The position numbers were made by a program, and so were the translations under genes. From Bacteroidota bacterium (lineage in GTDB: Bacteria; Bacteroidota; Bacteroidia; B-17B0; Aurantibacillaceae), in assembly GCA_021323535.1 (NCBI GenBank), contig JAJONO010000038.1, forward strand, positions 1 to 43,265: a stretch of DNA of 43,265 nucleotides. The letters run 5' to 3'. The notes beneath the pieces are model-generated. The model made no database searches. It was not told the origin of the DNA and saw only the letters and a list, made by a program, of their open reading frames with translations. Below are positions 18,801-27,518 of this stretch, in pieces (position 1 is the first letter of the stretch; every line of letters begins with the position of its first letter).

Positions 18801-19760
18801 TGTTCCAAGAATTACGGAAGGAGTTAGCACACCACCATTACAAACAGTTGCTGTTAGAGGGGTTACAGTATATGTAGGATAATTTGTTACCTGTACGTTT
18901 ACAGTTTTTGTAACAGGACAAACACCGGCAGAAACTGTAACGCTGTAAACACCACTCATCGTAGCAACTCCAACTGCAATTGTAGGATTCTGCTGCGTGC
19001 TTGTAAATCCTCCCGGCCCAGACCATGTATAAGTTACCGCAGTTGTTGCGGAAGAGTTTACTGTTAAGTTAATTGGGTTACCTGAACAAATTGGAGTGTT
19101 GCCTGTGGCTGTAGCCGTGATAATTCCTGCTGGAGCTGCTGGAGTAATGTAAAGGTTATAATCTTCAGTTTCGCCATAACCATAATTAGAACAAGGGTCA
19201 ATGAAATTTCCTGAGGTGGCATAAGCGCAACGAACACGCATCCTGTAAACACCCGATGCCTGTGCGGCAGGAATGGTGAAATTTGAACTTGACCAGGAAG
19301 CAGCAGGAGGAACACCCGGAACGGATGTTACCCTTTCATTTGTTAGGTTAAAGATACCGTTCTGATCCCAATCCACGAATACGGTAAATCCTTGAGAGTA
19401 AACGTTACCCGACTGAAAGTTACAGGTAATTACCTGGCCGGGTTGTGTAATAAGGTAATGTGTACAACCAAAATAGAAATAGTTTCTGATACCCTGACCA
19501 GCAAAAGTCTGCGCATTGCAACCCGATGCATTATTGGTGATATTATTTAAAGCTCCTGTTGTATTGAAGCTATGAATAAAGTCATTAATAAAGTTACCGC
19601 CAGCATTAGAAGGACCCGGCTGATTACATGGTAATGTTGAATATAGAGGAAAACAATATGGTGCTGGACCAACGCCTGCACCCTGACCAGAAACTTTTGC
19701 TGTTCCGAACATCAACACTGCTGCTAATGCTATTCCAACTTTATTGATTATATTTTTCAT
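15810..19760 (-). CDS. Giant secreted adhesin-like protein, GEVED, Ig-like/PKD repeats, T9SS type B
   Basis: The 1316-aa protein has a signal peptide to about residue 26 and a GEVED domain near 60-210 (VFVDWDQNGIFN, YGYGETEDYNLYI). An Ig-like domain lies at about 211-300, followed by a lectin-like or jelly-roll region to about 520. Three divergent repeats of about 155 aa come next, each with CN..GN.Q/V...TP..G.W and ...CPD... blocks. Two PKD-like domains follow (WNFGDGT, YQWQIHN). The end is a type B (gliding-motility) sorting domain with IPSSFTPNFDGLNDIF and IFDRWGHSLF. It should be a cell-surface or released adhesin, although the ligand is unknown. It lies 28 bases after the small exported gene. 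Confidence 0.92.
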   Translation of the reverse strand: MKNIINKVGIALAAVLMFGTAKVSGQGAGVGPAPYCFPLYSTLPCNQPGPSNAGGNFINDFIHSFNTTGALNNITNNASGCNAQTFAGQGIRNYFYFGCTHYLITQPGQVITCNFQSGNVYSQGFTVFVDWDQNGIFNLTNERVTSVPGVPPAASWSSSNFTIPAAQASGVYRMRVRCAYATSGNFIDPCSNYGYGETEDYNLYITPAAPAGIITATATGNTPICSGNPINLTVNSSATTAVTYTWSGPGGFTSTQQNPTIAVGVATMSGVYSVTVSAGVCPVTKTVNVQVTNYPTYTVTPLTATVCNGGVLTPSVILGTLPGTPCSTVGVGPACAAPPLIIVGNGTTSNPSWQAPSPYEKYYYDQHTQIIYRATELMAAGVQAGYLTSIGFNVAATNGVANMPNYTIKIKCTAATTANTFDNAGLTTVFQAANFSPVNGWNTHTFATPYYWDGASNILIDICRGNSPWTFVNSSVFMNNVGYTAMIWNGVFGPGQSSCGNTGSMGSSSDRPNTRWGNCVSVLPQWYNYQWSPGPGIAAPTATSTQITTQPITGTIATVVYSVVVTPTVYSCPTLQTLTVTIVNPLSPTITPMNPMCNTFPVVNMTATPAGGVWTTNAAITATGSLNPALATIGTSTVLYAVGMGSCIATQTAAIQVSQFNSAAFTSSIAPMCVTSPAVNLNGIVANTLTGVWSGTGVSGTYSFNPSGLNTNIYTLNYNTVSTPNATVCPDANSIAVSVLNPPSPTITAIGPYCNTAGNVQMAVTPNTGTWTPVSYQNAIGVFSPSLAAIGVNTVQYVIGTFTCMTQHTSTINIEAFVPATITGTISDKCVSNPQVNLQPFTSNNLGTWAGPGVVGTVFDPAVSGTGVITLTYNTNSSPTGLCPDQDVTSVNVYSLAVPVLSNVGPFCNAHANSQIPVTPLGGVFSGVNTNAVNSQGVFSPAQANIGANYINYSVTAGPCVAFGQTTINVEAFVSADFSSYAGPYCRNDAPINMNSIVQNPGGAWSGPGLVGSIFTPANANIGNNNVITYFTHSSPTQSLCPDSSAIRIQINEIPEVSIVSNMEKGCLPLEVLFNTPSANNGTGTWNFGDGTEPQTGLNITHMYTNPGSFTVSFSYQDEIGCKTQTVLPYAINAFPMPHAGFSFSPDDISLVNPEVQFTNLSTVLGGNTYQWQIHNMYQLNDVNPKVKFEVAGDYNITLTATTPDGCKDQVSQVITVKNDHGVYIPSSFTPNFDGLNDIFSPVFSPYGLDLKVYDLEIFDRWGHSLFKTKDPLQGWNGFAKGTEEPLKQDIYIYKVKYKDAEGKIYNKTGHVSLLR

Positions 19761-19788
19761 TCTTAGGAGAAATTTAGTTGTATAAAAA

Positions 19789-20178
19789 TTACGGTTTGTA
19801 GATTAAGTTTTTACCAGGTAACAACACGATAACATCTTTGAAACCAGGAAGAGAAACAGTAACTTCTTCGTTATCTTTTCTTTGTGCCTCAAAGCGGCTA
19901 ACGTCGATGATCTCTTCATTTAAAGTGATACCTTCGTTTAATGCGTTACGTTTTACGTAAAATGATTCGCTGTAGTACCACATTTCTTGTGTGTACTGTA
20001 ATTTATTATTTTGTTTCCAGGTTGGGAAACCTGAAGGCCCCCCATGTTTGAATTCTAAATAAGGTGTAAACTTTTTTACTTTCTCAGGATTAAGTTTTAA
20101 CTGATCAAGTTGTGCAACAGAGAAAAATGATATCCCTAAAAATGCGGCGAGAAAAAGTAGTCTAAAATTTGCTTTCAT
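19789..20178 (-). CDS. Small exported protein of unknown function
   Basis: This 129-aa protein has a signal peptide ending near FSVAQ (residue 23). The mature part is about 106 aa, with an aromatic segment (MWYYSESFYVKRNAL) and a hydrophobic end (KDVIVLLPGKNLIYKP). I do not recognise a domain. It is 28 bases upstream of the giant type B T9SS protein on the same strand, so it is probably co-transcribed and may be a periplasmic or surface helper for it. The 243 bases upstream (20179-20421) show no clear promoter motif or gene. Confidence 0.7.
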   Translation of the reverse strand: MKANFRLLFLAAFLGISFFSVAQLDQLKLNPEKVKKFTPYLEFKHGGPSGFPTWKQNNKLQYTQEMWYYSESFYVKRNALNEGITLNEEIIDVSRFEAQRKDNEEVTVSLPGFKDVIVLLPGKNLIYKP

Positions 20179-20421
20179 GAGTTATTTTTTAGTCTTGAAA
20201 TTGGCGCCTTAAAATGCTTACAATTCCATTCCATAAAATTACAATGAGAGCCTTGTAAATGCGGCATTTTTCACTCATTCAAATCGCCTCTCCACTAAAT
20301 TTAGTCCCTAATAAAACTGCGGTTTGTATAAAAAAGAAGACGTTTTGTCCGATTTTAACATTTCGAACGGGTCTAAAAGCCGTGATAAACAGCTTATTAA
20401 GCAACTTACTAAAATAGATTG

Positions 20422-21297
20422 TTAAAAGTAAAGATCGCTGGTTTTTAACCTCAGATATCGTAAAACGGCCAGCATGGCGCTTAACGCAGAAATGATAACG
20501 CCAATAAGAACCAGGGCTGTAAAAAGGACTATAAGAACGTTTTCGTCCTGCAGTTGAAGAAGATCAGGTATAAAACGCGTGCTTAATATAAGAAATCCCG
20601 CCAGCAGGCCCCCGGCAATAATTCCGGCAATAATTCCCTGCCTCACTCCTTTAAATATAAAAGGTTTGCTTATAAACGTACGCGTGGCTCCAACAAGATA
20701 CATGGTACGGATCAAAAAACGCTGCGAATAAATTGATAATCGAATGGTGTTGTTAATAAGCGCAATAGCCACCACCAGCAGGGCTCCGCTGAATATCAGA
20801 ATAAAAAAAGCAATCGCGTTGGCATTTTTATTCAGGCTGTTGATCATGTCTTTCTGGTAAACAATTTCCTTTATAATCGACTGATGTTTCTGAAGTAAAT
20901 TCTTCTCCACGTTCACGAGCGTATCTGTATTTGCATACGCCGCGTTGAGTTTTACATCAATGGAATTAAGGAGCGGATTACTTCCTAAAAAACTCACAAA
21001 ATCTTCACCCAGATCGGCTCTTAATTTTTCGGCGGCTTGTTCCTTATTAATAAGAATTACGTTTTTAGCGTAACGCGAATTGGTCATTTCCTGAATAAGA
21101 CCATCTGTTTGCGCCGAAGAAGCGGTATCTTTCAGGTACACCTGGAAACCCACATTTTCTTTAAAGTGCTGACTCAGTTTATTGGCATTGATGACCAGTA
21201 AACCCAGTGTTCCAAGCATGAACAGCACCAGTGAAAGGCTGATCACTACAGTGATGCCGGAAGTTCGTAGACGTTTTTTGGTAAGATTGTCGCTCAC
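20422..21297 (-). CDS. ftsX: Cell-division ABC transporter permease FtsX
   Basis: FtsX with FtsE forms the ABC-type complex that activates septal peptidoglycan hydrolases. The 291-aa length, one N-terminal membrane segment (about 14-35), an extracytoplasmic loop to about 160 and three further membrane segments match FtsX. The NNTIRLSIYSQRFLIRTMYLVGAT region, read in two halves, is the family's conserved cytoplasmic loop. ftsE is not adjacent, which is common in Bacteroidota. It is the last gene of the DUF3098-uppP-ftsX group. Confidence 0.93.
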   Translation of the reverse strand: MSDNLTKKRLRTSGITVVISLSLVLFMLGTLGLLVINANKLSQHFKENVGFQVYLKDTASSAQTDGLIQEMTNSRYAKNVILINKEQAAEKLRADLGEDFVSFLGSNPLLNSIDVKLNAAYANTDTLVNVEKNLLQKHQSIIKEIVYQKDMINSLNKNANAIAFFILIFSGALLVVAIALINNTIRLSIYSQRFLIRTMYLVGATRTFISKPFIFKGVRQGIIAGIIAGGLLAGFLILSTRFIPDLLQLQDENVLIVLFTALVLIGVIISALSAMLAVLRYLRLKTSDLYF

Positions 21298-21369
21298 AGT
21301 AAGGCGAAATTATTTTTTTTATTGCCTCGCTTTTCGCGCAGGTGAGGTTTTATATTAACACGGAGTTGT

Positions 21370-22164
21370 TTACACGATGGCAATCTTTGCTCCCATTGTA
21401 AAAAGAATAAGAAGCACACCTCCCACAATTATCCTGTAAATACCCCATACTTTAAATCCGTGTTTATTCAGAAGAGCTATAAATGTTTTAATAGCGATCA
21501 TAGCAACAATAAACGCCACTACATTTCCAAAAGCGAGTATTTTTATTTCGTCTGAATTAAGAGTGATTCCTTCCTTATAAAAATCGAGCAATTTTTTTGC
21601 GGTAGCAGCGAACATAGTTGGTACTGCAAGAAAAAACGAAAACTCCGCGGCAGTTTGCCTGGTGAGTTTCTGGCTCATTCCTCCAATAATTGTAGAAGCG
21701 CTGCGGCTCACACCGGGGAATAAGGCAAGACATTGGAATAAACCGATCTTCAGCGCCGTAAAATAATTGATCTCTTCATCGTCATTAATTTTCCCGTCTT
21801 TAAACCATTTATCTACAAACAATAAAATAATTCCTCCTACAAAAAGCGCAATGGCAACGCCCTGTATATTTTCTAAATATTCATCGATCTTATCTCCTAA
21901 TAAAATACCCACAATGGCGGCGGGAATAAAAGCTACGATCAATTTGATGTAAAAATTTACAGATTTGAAAAATCTCCTGAAATATAACACTACAACACTG
22001 AGGATGGCTCCGAGCTGGATGCAGATCGTAAATAGTTTTACAAAGGGAGTTGATTCAATTCCAAGAAGAGCAGAAGTAATGATCATGTGCCCCGTTGATG
22101 AAATTGGAAGGAACTCGGTCAATCCTTCTACAATAGCAATAATAAATGCTTCAAAATACGTCAT
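21370..22164 (-). CDS. uppP: Undecaprenyl-diphosphatase UppP (BacA)
   Basis: This integral membrane enzyme dephosphorylates undecaprenyl diphosphate to regenerate the lipid carrier for peptidoglycan and surface glycans. The 264-aa sequence has the signature [14 protein letters not shown] (14-27) and the second motif [10 protein letters not shown]. About eight hydrophobic segments are present. It sits between DUF3098 and ftsX, a neighbourhood typical of Bacteroidota. Confidence 0.96.
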   Translation of the reverse strand: MTYFEAFIIAIVEGLTEFLPISSTGHMIITSALLGIESTPFVKLFTICIQLGAILSVVVLYFRRFFKSVNFYIKLIVAFIPAAIVGILLGDKIDEYLENIQGVAIALFVGGIILLFVDKWFKDGKINDDEEINYFTALKIGLFQCLALFPGVSRSASTIIGGMSQKLTRQTAAEFSFFLAVPTMFAATAKKLLDFYKEGITLNSDEIKILAFGNVVAFIVAMIAIKTFIALLNKHGFKVWGIYRIIVGGVLLILFTMGAKIAIV

Positions 22165-22251
22165 GAAACTGTTTTACGGCAAAAATAAGTGGGTTTGCGT
22201 TCCGGAAAACTTCAGGCAGGTTTATCTGCAAACAAAAGAATGTGAATTGAA

Positions 22252-22488
22252 TTAGCCGGCCGTTTCTTCCTTGCTTTTTGGTCGCCACATGATGGCAACA
22301 ATAATGCTTACAAAGCCAACAAGACAAACGATAGGCGCGAGAGTTATTCGCTGGAAATTGAAAAGCTCAGGACTGAACACATTAGGATCCTTACTGCCTC
22401 CACCTACCATCAGGAAATATCCCAGGCAAATCAAAGCCAAGCCGACAACTAAAATAATGTAATTCTTTGTGGTGAATGTTTGTTTCAT
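22252..22488 (-). CDS. DUF3098 small membrane protein
   Basis: This 78-aa protein has two membrane segments (about 9-29 and 49-67) joined by a loop with GGGSKDPNVFSPELFNFQRI. That loop is characteristic of DUF3098, a short protein found almost always beside ftsX and uppP in Bacteroidota. The function is unknown; the context suggests cell envelope or division. It is the first gene of this minus-strand unit. Confidence 0.9.
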   Translation of the reverse strand: MKQTFTTKNYIILVVGLALICLGYFLMVGGGSKDPNVFSPELFNFQRITLAPIVCLVGFVSIIVAIMWRPKSKEETAG

Positions 22489-22519
22489 AATACTAATAGT
22501 GTCCCGGTTAATTTTGGTT

Positions 22520-22549
22520 CAAATATAGCAAAAATAAATCCGTATTAAA
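22520..22549 (-). promoter_or_regulatory. Candidate promoter of the DUF3098-uppP-ftsX unit
   Basis: Read on the minus strand, TATATTTG (22527-22520) matches TAnnTTTG exactly. A TTTA at 22549-22546, 18 bases upstream, can serve as the -33 element. The leader to the ATG at 22488 would be about 25 bases. Confidence 0.5.
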
Positions 22550-22607
22550 GCCCCGCTGGCTTAAGCATTATCCGGTAATTTTCCGTAATATTGTTGATTA
22601 TTGTTTT

Positions 22608-23696
22608 ATGGCAAAAATAGCTTTAATCACTGGTGTAACAGGGCAAGACGGCGCTTATCTGGCAGAACTATTATTATCCAAAGGATATATTGTTCACGGC
22701 ATTAAACGTCGTAGTTCTCTTTTTAATACCGACCGTATTGACCACCTTTACCAGGATCAGCACGAAAAAAACGTGAACTTCAAATTGCATTACGGCGATC
22801 TTACCGATAGCACCAATCTTATTCGTATTGTACAAGAGGTTCAACCCGATGAAATTTACAACCTCGCCGCGCAATCGCACGTAAAAGTAAGTTTCGAAAC
22901 CCCCGAATATACCGCCAACTCTGATGCCTTAGGAACCCTGCGTATTCTTGAAGCCATCCGCATTCTTGGTCTCGAAAAGAAAACGCGGTTTTACCAGGCC
23001 TCAACTTCTGAGTTGTACGGACTGGTTCAGGAAATCCCACAGAAAGAAACCACGCCTTTTTATCCTCGTAGTCCATACGGCGTTGCTAAACTTTACGGTT
23101 TCTGGATCACTAAAAATTATCGCGAAAGTTATGGCATGTACGCGTGTAATGGTATTCTATTCAATCATGAAAGTCCTTTACGCGGCGAAACATTCGTAAC
23201 CCGAAAAATTACCCGCGGTGTTGCAAAGATAAGCCTGGGTATGCAGGAAAAATTGTTCATGGGAAATATTGATTCGGAGCGCGACTGGGGCCATGCGAAA
23301 GATTATGTGGAAGGAATGTGGCGCATGTTGCAGCAGGATCAGGCCGATGACTTTGTTCTTGCTACCGGAATAAAAATTACAGTTCGTGAATTTATTAATC
23401 TCGCTTTTTCCGAAGTGGGGATTACACTTAAATGGGAAGGTAAAGCTGAAAATGAAAAAGGAATTGATGTTGCTACCGGAAAAGTGTTAGTAGAAATTGA
23501 TCCTAAATATTATCGTCCCGCCGAAGTGGAACTACTGGTTGGAGACGCCAGCAAAGCCAAAGAAAAACTGGGCTGGACACCAACTTACACCGTTCAGTCA
23601 TTATGTAAAGAAATGGTTGCAGCCGATCTTGAACTGTTCAGGAGAGATAAATATCTTCTTGACGGTGGACACAAAATTCTGAACTACAAGGAATAA
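22608..23696 (+). CDS. gmd: GDP-mannose 4,6-dehydratase
   Basis: This enzyme converts GDP-D-mannose to GDP-4-keto-6-deoxymannose, the first step to GDP-L-fucose. The 362-aa short-chain dehydrogenase has the NADP-binding TGVTGQDG (8-15), the catalytic Thr/Glu pair in STSELYG (132-138) and Tyr157/Lys161 in SPYGVAK. The [16 protein letters not shown] block is specific for Gmd. It begins the fucose-nucleotide group and is followed by a repeat element and then fcl. Confidence 0.97.
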   Translation: MAKIALITGVTGQDGAYLAELLLSKGYIVHGIKRRSSLFNTDRIDHLYQDQHEKNVNFKLHYGDLTDSTNLIRIVQEVQPDEIYNLAAQSHVKVSFETPEYTANSDALGTLRILEAIRILGLEKKTRFYQASTSELYGLVQEIPQKETTPFYPRSPYGVAKLYGFWITKNYRESYGMYACNGILFNHESPLRGETFVTRKITRGVAKISLGMQEKLFMGNIDSERDWGHAKDYVEGMWRMLQQDQADDFVLATGIKITVREFINLAFSEVGITLKWEGKAENEKGIDVATGKVLVEIDPKYYRPAEVELLVGDASKAKEKLGWTPTYTVQSLCKEMVAADLELFRRDKYLLDGGHKILNYKE

Positions 23697-23710
23697 TCAT
23701 TTACGTTTTA

Positions 23711-23781
23711 AGCCGCAGATTTCACGGATTCCCACAGATCCATAATCTGCGTAATTTGTGTAATCTGTGTAATCTGTGGCT
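23711..23781. repeat. Intergenic inverted repeat built of 9-base units, before fcl
   Basis: The outer ends AGCCGCAGATT (23711-23721) and AATCTGTGGCT (23771-23781) are inverted copies with one mismatch. The right arm consists of four degenerate 9-base units of the form AATCTGTGT. The element fills the gmd-fcl gap and ends seven bases before the fcl ATG, so it lies in the fcl translation-initiation region. Confidence 0.8.
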
Positions 23782-23787
23782 AAAAAA

Positions 23788-24729
23788 ATGGAGCTTAATT
23801 CGAAAATATACATTGCCGGCCACAAAGGAATGGTAGGCTCTGCCATCCTGAGAAATCTCCAGCAAAAAGGATATAAAAATTTTGTACTTAAAAGTTCATC
23901 CGAACTCGATCTTAGAAATGCCCAGGCTGTTTCTGATTTTTTTGAGAAGGAGAAGCCTGAATATGTTTTTCTTGCCGCCGCGAAGGTAGGAGGTATTCAG
24001 GCCAATAACATTTACCGCGCCGAATTTCTGTATGATAATTTAATGATACAGAACAATGTGATTCATTCTGCTCACCTCAATAATGTGAAAAAGCTAATGT
24101 TCCTTGGTTCTTCCTGCATTTATCCTAAACTGGCCCCTCAACCTTTGAAGGAAGAATATCTGCTCAGCGGCTATCTTGAAGACACCAACGAACCTTACGC
24201 CATTGCTAAGATATGTGGAATAAAAATGTGCGAAAGTTATCATCGTCAGTACGGAAGCAATTTCATAAGTGTAATGCCAACGAATCTGTACGGACCAAAC
24301 GATAATTACAACCTTAACAATTCACACGTTCTTCCTGCCCTCATTCGCAAATTTCACGAGGCCAAAGAACAAAACGCACCTTCTGTTGAAATGTGGGGAA
24401 CAGGTTCGCCTCTCCGTGAATTTCTTCATGCCGATGACATGGCTGACGCCTGCGTTTACCTGATGTTAAATTACAACGGTCAGCAACATGTTAACATTGG
24501 AACCGGAACCGATCTCAGTATAAAAGATCTTGCATTACTCGTTAAGAAAATTGTTGGTTACACCGGCGAAATACAACATGACCTGAGCAAACCCGATGGC
24601 ACACCAAGAAAACTGATGGATGTAAGTTATCTTCATAGTCTTGGCTGGAAACATAAAATTGAACTGGAAGCCGGAATCCGATTGGTTTATGATGATTTTA
24701 AGAATAAACAAAACGTAAAGGTGTGGTAA
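23788..24729 (+). CDS. fcl: GDP-L-fucose synthase
   Basis: This bifunctional epimerase/reductase turns the Gmd product into GDP-L-fucose. The 313-aa sequence has GHKGMVG (11-17) for NADP, Ser108/Ser109 and Cys110 in GSSCIYP, and the Tyr137-x3-Lys141 pair in EPYAIAK. The ATG at 23788 gives [15 protein letters not shown] at 23776 would add four residues encoded by the repeat and is less likely. Its stop overlaps by a few bases the earliest possible start of the next reading frame. Confidence 0.96.
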   Translation: MELNSKIYIAGHKGMVGSAILRNLQQKGYKNFVLKSSSELDLRNAQAVSDFFEKEKPEYVFLAAAKVGGIQANNIYRAEFLYDNLMIQNNVIHSAHLNNVKKLMFLGSSCIYPKLAPQPLKEEYLLSGYLEDTNEPYAIAKICGIKMCESYHRQYGSNFISVMPTNLYGPNDNYNLNNSHVLPALIRKFHEAKEQNAPSVEMWGTGSPLREFLHADDMADACVYLMLNYNGQQHVNIGTGTDLSIKDLALLVKKIVGYTGEIQHDLSKPDGTPRKLMDVSYLHSLGWKHKIELEAGIRLVYDDFKNKQNVKVW

Positions 24730-24738
24730 TACCTGTAG

Positions 24739-24821
24739 ATCCAAGACGCAAGATCCAAGGCACAAGATTGAAGAAACCATTCGCTTCGCTTCTTGTTTCT
24801 TGGCTCTTGTTTCTTGGCTCT
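24739..24821. repeat. Inverted repeat of 14-base units that enters the next gene
   Basis: The left arm (24739-24775) holds two units of the form AGATCCAAGACGCA. The right arm (24790-24821) is the inverted counterpart with two units of the form TGTTTCTTGGCTCT. The spacer between the arms reads ACCATTCGCTTCGC. The right arm lies inside the reading frame of the RemB/Wzi-like gene and encodes the hydrophobic core of its signal peptide. Confidence 0.8.
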
Positions 24822-26318
24822 CCGATAAAAGGTCAATTCTACAACCTGCCCAACGAATACTCCTTCTCGCTTCTTACCGAAAGAAAATTAGCAGCTAAAG
24901 ATTCAGCTACACATACAGGGTTAAAACCCTACATTCATTTCTTTTCCGATAAATATGTTCATGTTGCCGATACGCATCGTATTTTTAAATTCATTGTAGA
25001 TGATCCAGCTCTTGACATTGCTTTTATTAAGCATGTGATCACCATTAAACCGCGCAATCAGAATTTTAAACTTACGCTTGATCCCCTTCTGAATTTTGAA
25101 CTTGGCAGCGATTATTATAACGACACTGTAAAAACACAAACGCAAACCAATACCAGGGGCTTTATTGGCTGCGGCTATGTTGGCGATAAAGTATATTTTG
25201 AAACCATGTTCGCCGAATCACAAAGTTTTTTTCCGCAATATTTAAAAAAATCGTCCCTTGCAACAGGTATTATTCCCGGACAAGGCAGATGGAAAGCTTT
25301 TGAAGGAAATGGATTTGATTACGCTTTTTCTTCGGGCTTTGTTTCTTATCAGCCAGTAAAAAATCTGAATCTGCAATTCGGACATGGAAAACAAAAAATC
25401 GGGTATGGTTACAGGTCCTTATTGTTAAGTGATAATTCTTTTAATTACCCTTATGTAAAATTTACCCAGCAATGGTGGAAGGGCAGAATTCAATACAGCA
25501 ACATTTACGCGTTGTTAATGAACCTTGAACCAGCAACAGCAATTCCTGTTCCCAATACCGAACGCTTGTTTCAGAAGAAAGCAGCTTCGTTTCAGTATTT
25601 AAGTGTAAATCCTGTGAAATTTCTAAACATAGGTTTATTTCAGGGAATGATCTGGCAGGCGGCCGACAAAAAGAACAGGCAACACCTGCACTGGCAATAT
25701 TTTAATCCCGTTATTTTCACCAATCTTCCTGAGTATGGCCTCAACAATCAAAACAACATCCTTGTCGGAGGGGATATCCGATTTAAAATTACCAATAAAC
25801 TAAATGTGTATGGCCAGCTAATGGCCGATGATCTTAGTGGGATAAAGAGCACAGGCAATGGCTTTGGTTACCAGGCAGGAATAAATTATTTTGACGCGCT
25901 TGGCTTAAAAAATCTTTTTCTACAGGCTGAATACAACTCAGTAAACGAAGGAAGTTATACCGGCCCCATAGGCGCCACTACCAACCAATCATATTCTCAT
26001 TACAGTCAATATTTAGCTTATACTCCCGGCCATGGAAATGAATTCATCTTCATGGCAAATTATAAAATAAAACGTCTGCATTTCAACGCGAGTTATAATT
26101 ACCAGGATGTTCCTCGTGATGGAGATTATTATTACAATAACCAGATTATAGGTCTTAGAACAGGTTTTTTGCTTAATCCTTCATACAATCTTCAGCTTTC
26201 TCTTGGCTATACACATCGTGTCCAGAATTTTCCTAATTTTAAGAACCTGAGCAATGAGACAAATTTTATTTATCTTGGTCTCAGAACTAATTTTTATAAT
26301 ATTTATTCCGACTTTTAA
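24768..26318 (+). CDS. Outer-membrane beta-barrel protein, RemB/Wzi-like
   Basis: This 516-aa protein is predicted to be a beta-barrel, from alternating amphipathic strands and aromatic-ended segments throughout. Blocks such as GFIGCGYVGDKVYFETMFAESQ (in two parts), IPGQGRWK and LQFGHGKQKIGYGYRSLLLSDN (in two parts) resemble the gliding-motility protein RemB and Wzi-type capsule proteins. There is no in-frame ATG near the 5' end. TTG at 24768, preceded by AAGG, gives a textbook signal peptide starting MKKPF and ending near SPIKGQ. A GTG at 24723 would overlap fcl and add 15 charged residues. The next gene starts on the base after its stop. Confidence 0.72.
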   Translation: MKKPFASLLVSWLLFLGSPIKGQFYNLPNEYSFSLLTERKLAAKDSATHTGLKPYIHFFSDKYVHVADTHRIFKFIVDDPALDIAFIKHVITIKPRNQNFKLTLDPLLNFELGSDYYNDTVKTQTQTNTRGFIGCGYVGDKVYFETMFAESQSFFPQYLKKSSLATGIIPGQGRWKAFEGNGFDYAFSSGFVSYQPVKNLNLQFGHGKQKIGYGYRSLLLSDNSFNYPYVKFTQQWWKGRIQYSNIYALLMNLEPATAIPVPNTERLFQKKAASFQYLSVNPVKFLNIGLFQGMIWQAADKKNRQHLHWQYFNPVIFTNLPEYGLNNQNNILVGGDIRFKITNKLNVYGQLMADDLSGIKSTGNGFGYQAGINYFDALGLKNLFLQAEYNSVNEGSYTGPIGATTNQSYSHYSQYLAYTPGHGNEFIFMANYKIKRLHFNASYNYQDVPRDGDYYYNNQIIGLRTGFLLNPSYNLQLSLGYTHRVQNFPNFKNLSNETNFIYLGLRTNFYNIYSDF

Positions 26319-27437
26319 ATGGCTGTATTGATCCTTGTTTTCCTGACTGCCTTTATTGTAGTGCTCTACTCCACTCCTGCGCTCATTAAAGTTGCTGTAC
26401 TGAAGCGTTTGATCGATTCGCCTACCGAAGAACGTAAAATTCATAAACGATCGGTTCCAACCATTGGAGGAATTATCATTTTTGCCGGGACACTTTTTGC
26501 CTACGCACTCTGGTACAACATAGACGATATGAGGTACTATGATAAAATTTTTCAGTCGGTAAAAGAATTTAAACTCATTATTGCCACAAGCCTCATTCTC
26601 TTTTTTGTTGGCGTAAAAGACGATATTATAGGAACCGCGCCGGTAAAAAAATTATTCGCGCACATCATCGTGGCGCTCATTCTTGTGTTAATGGGTGAGA
26701 TCCGTATCACAAGTCTTCATGGTATTTTTGGTGTATATGAAATTCCTATCTGGGGATCGGTATTCCTTTCCATTTTTACATATGTAGTGGTTGTAAACTC
26801 GTTTAACCTCATTGACGGAGTTGACGGCCTTGCCGCTGGCGTTGGCTTTCTCAGTTGCTGCGCTTTCGGAACATGGTTCATTTTCGCCAATGAATTTCCT
26901 TATGCCGCTTTGTCTTTTTCACTTGCGGGGGCATTGTTGGGTTTTCTTATTTTTAATTTTTCTCCCGCGAAAATTTTTATGGGCGACTCGGGTTCCCTTG
27001 TTATAGGAATGTTTGTGTGCGTGCTGGCCATTAAAATGATCGAGTACCCGATTCAATCCTTAAATCCTTTCTGGGTGCACATCAGTAAACCGGTGTTTGC
27101 TGTTGCAGCGCTTATCTATCCACTGCTCGACACCTTGCGCGTGTTTATTATCCGCGCATTAAAAGGCCAATCTCCTTTTATGGCCGACAGGAACCATCTT
27201 CATCACAAGCTTATAGATTGCAAGTATAGTCATGCTAAGGCGGTTATTATCATTTACATTTTTACAGTACTTACCATTGGCGCCTCAATGCTTTCATATT
27301 TTATAAGTGAAGCCACATTCGGATTGCTGACTGTTCTTGTTACCAGCCTCGTTTTCCTCGCGATTGTTATATCCATTAACCGCCATTCTAAAAACAAACG
27401 TGTTTCAAAGGAAGAAAACCAATCGGGCCTGGCCTGA
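26319..27437 (+). CDS. MraY/WecA-family undecaprenyl-phosphate sugar-1-phosphate transferase
   Basis: This polytopic enzyme of 372 aa and about 11 membrane segments transfers a HexNAc-1-phosphate from a UDP-sugar to undecaprenyl phosphate, starting surface glycan synthesis. The catalytic aspartates are visible in VGVKDD (97-102) and NSFNLIDGVDGLAAG (160-174), followed by FMGDSGSLVIG. The carbohydrate-recognition HxHH-like segment DRNHLHHKL is typical of WecA rather than MraY. It starts immediately after the RemB/Wzi-like gene, which supports a common operon. The sugar specificity cannot be assigned. Confidence 0.92.
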   Translation: MAVLILVFLTAFIVVLYSTPALIKVAVLKRLIDSPTEERKIHKRSVPTIGGIIIFAGTLFAYALWYNIDDMRYYDKIFQSVKEFKLIIATSLILFFVGVKDDIIGTAPVKKLFAHIIVALILVLMGEIRITSLHGIFGVYEIPIWGSVFLSIFTYVVVVNSFNLIDGVDGLAAGVGFLSCCAFGTWFIFANEFPYAALSFSLAGALLGFLIFNFSPAKIFMGDSGSLVIGMFVCVLAIKMIEYPIQSLNPFWVHISKPVFAVAALIYPLLDTLRVFIIRALKGQSPFMADRNHLHHKLIDCKYSHAKAVIIIYIFTVLTIGASMLSYFISEATFGLLTVLVTSLVFLAIVISINRHSKNKRVSKEENQSGLA

Positions 27438-27518
27438 TAAACTTTTATTTTACCGCTTGTGTAAGATTTTAAAAGTTACATTTTTGATCCGTTAAAATCA
27501 CTAATTTTATGCAGGCAA

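Noticed and set aside
24723-24767. GTG start at 24723 for the RemB/Wzi-like gene
   Set aside because: It overlaps the fcl stop and adds 15 charged residues in front of the signal peptide; TTG at 24768 gives a normal signal peptide.
27444-27481. Terminator between the WecA-type and TolC genes
   Set aside because: The AACTTTTA/TAAAAGTT stem is short, AT-only and has a long loop, so it is too weak to call.
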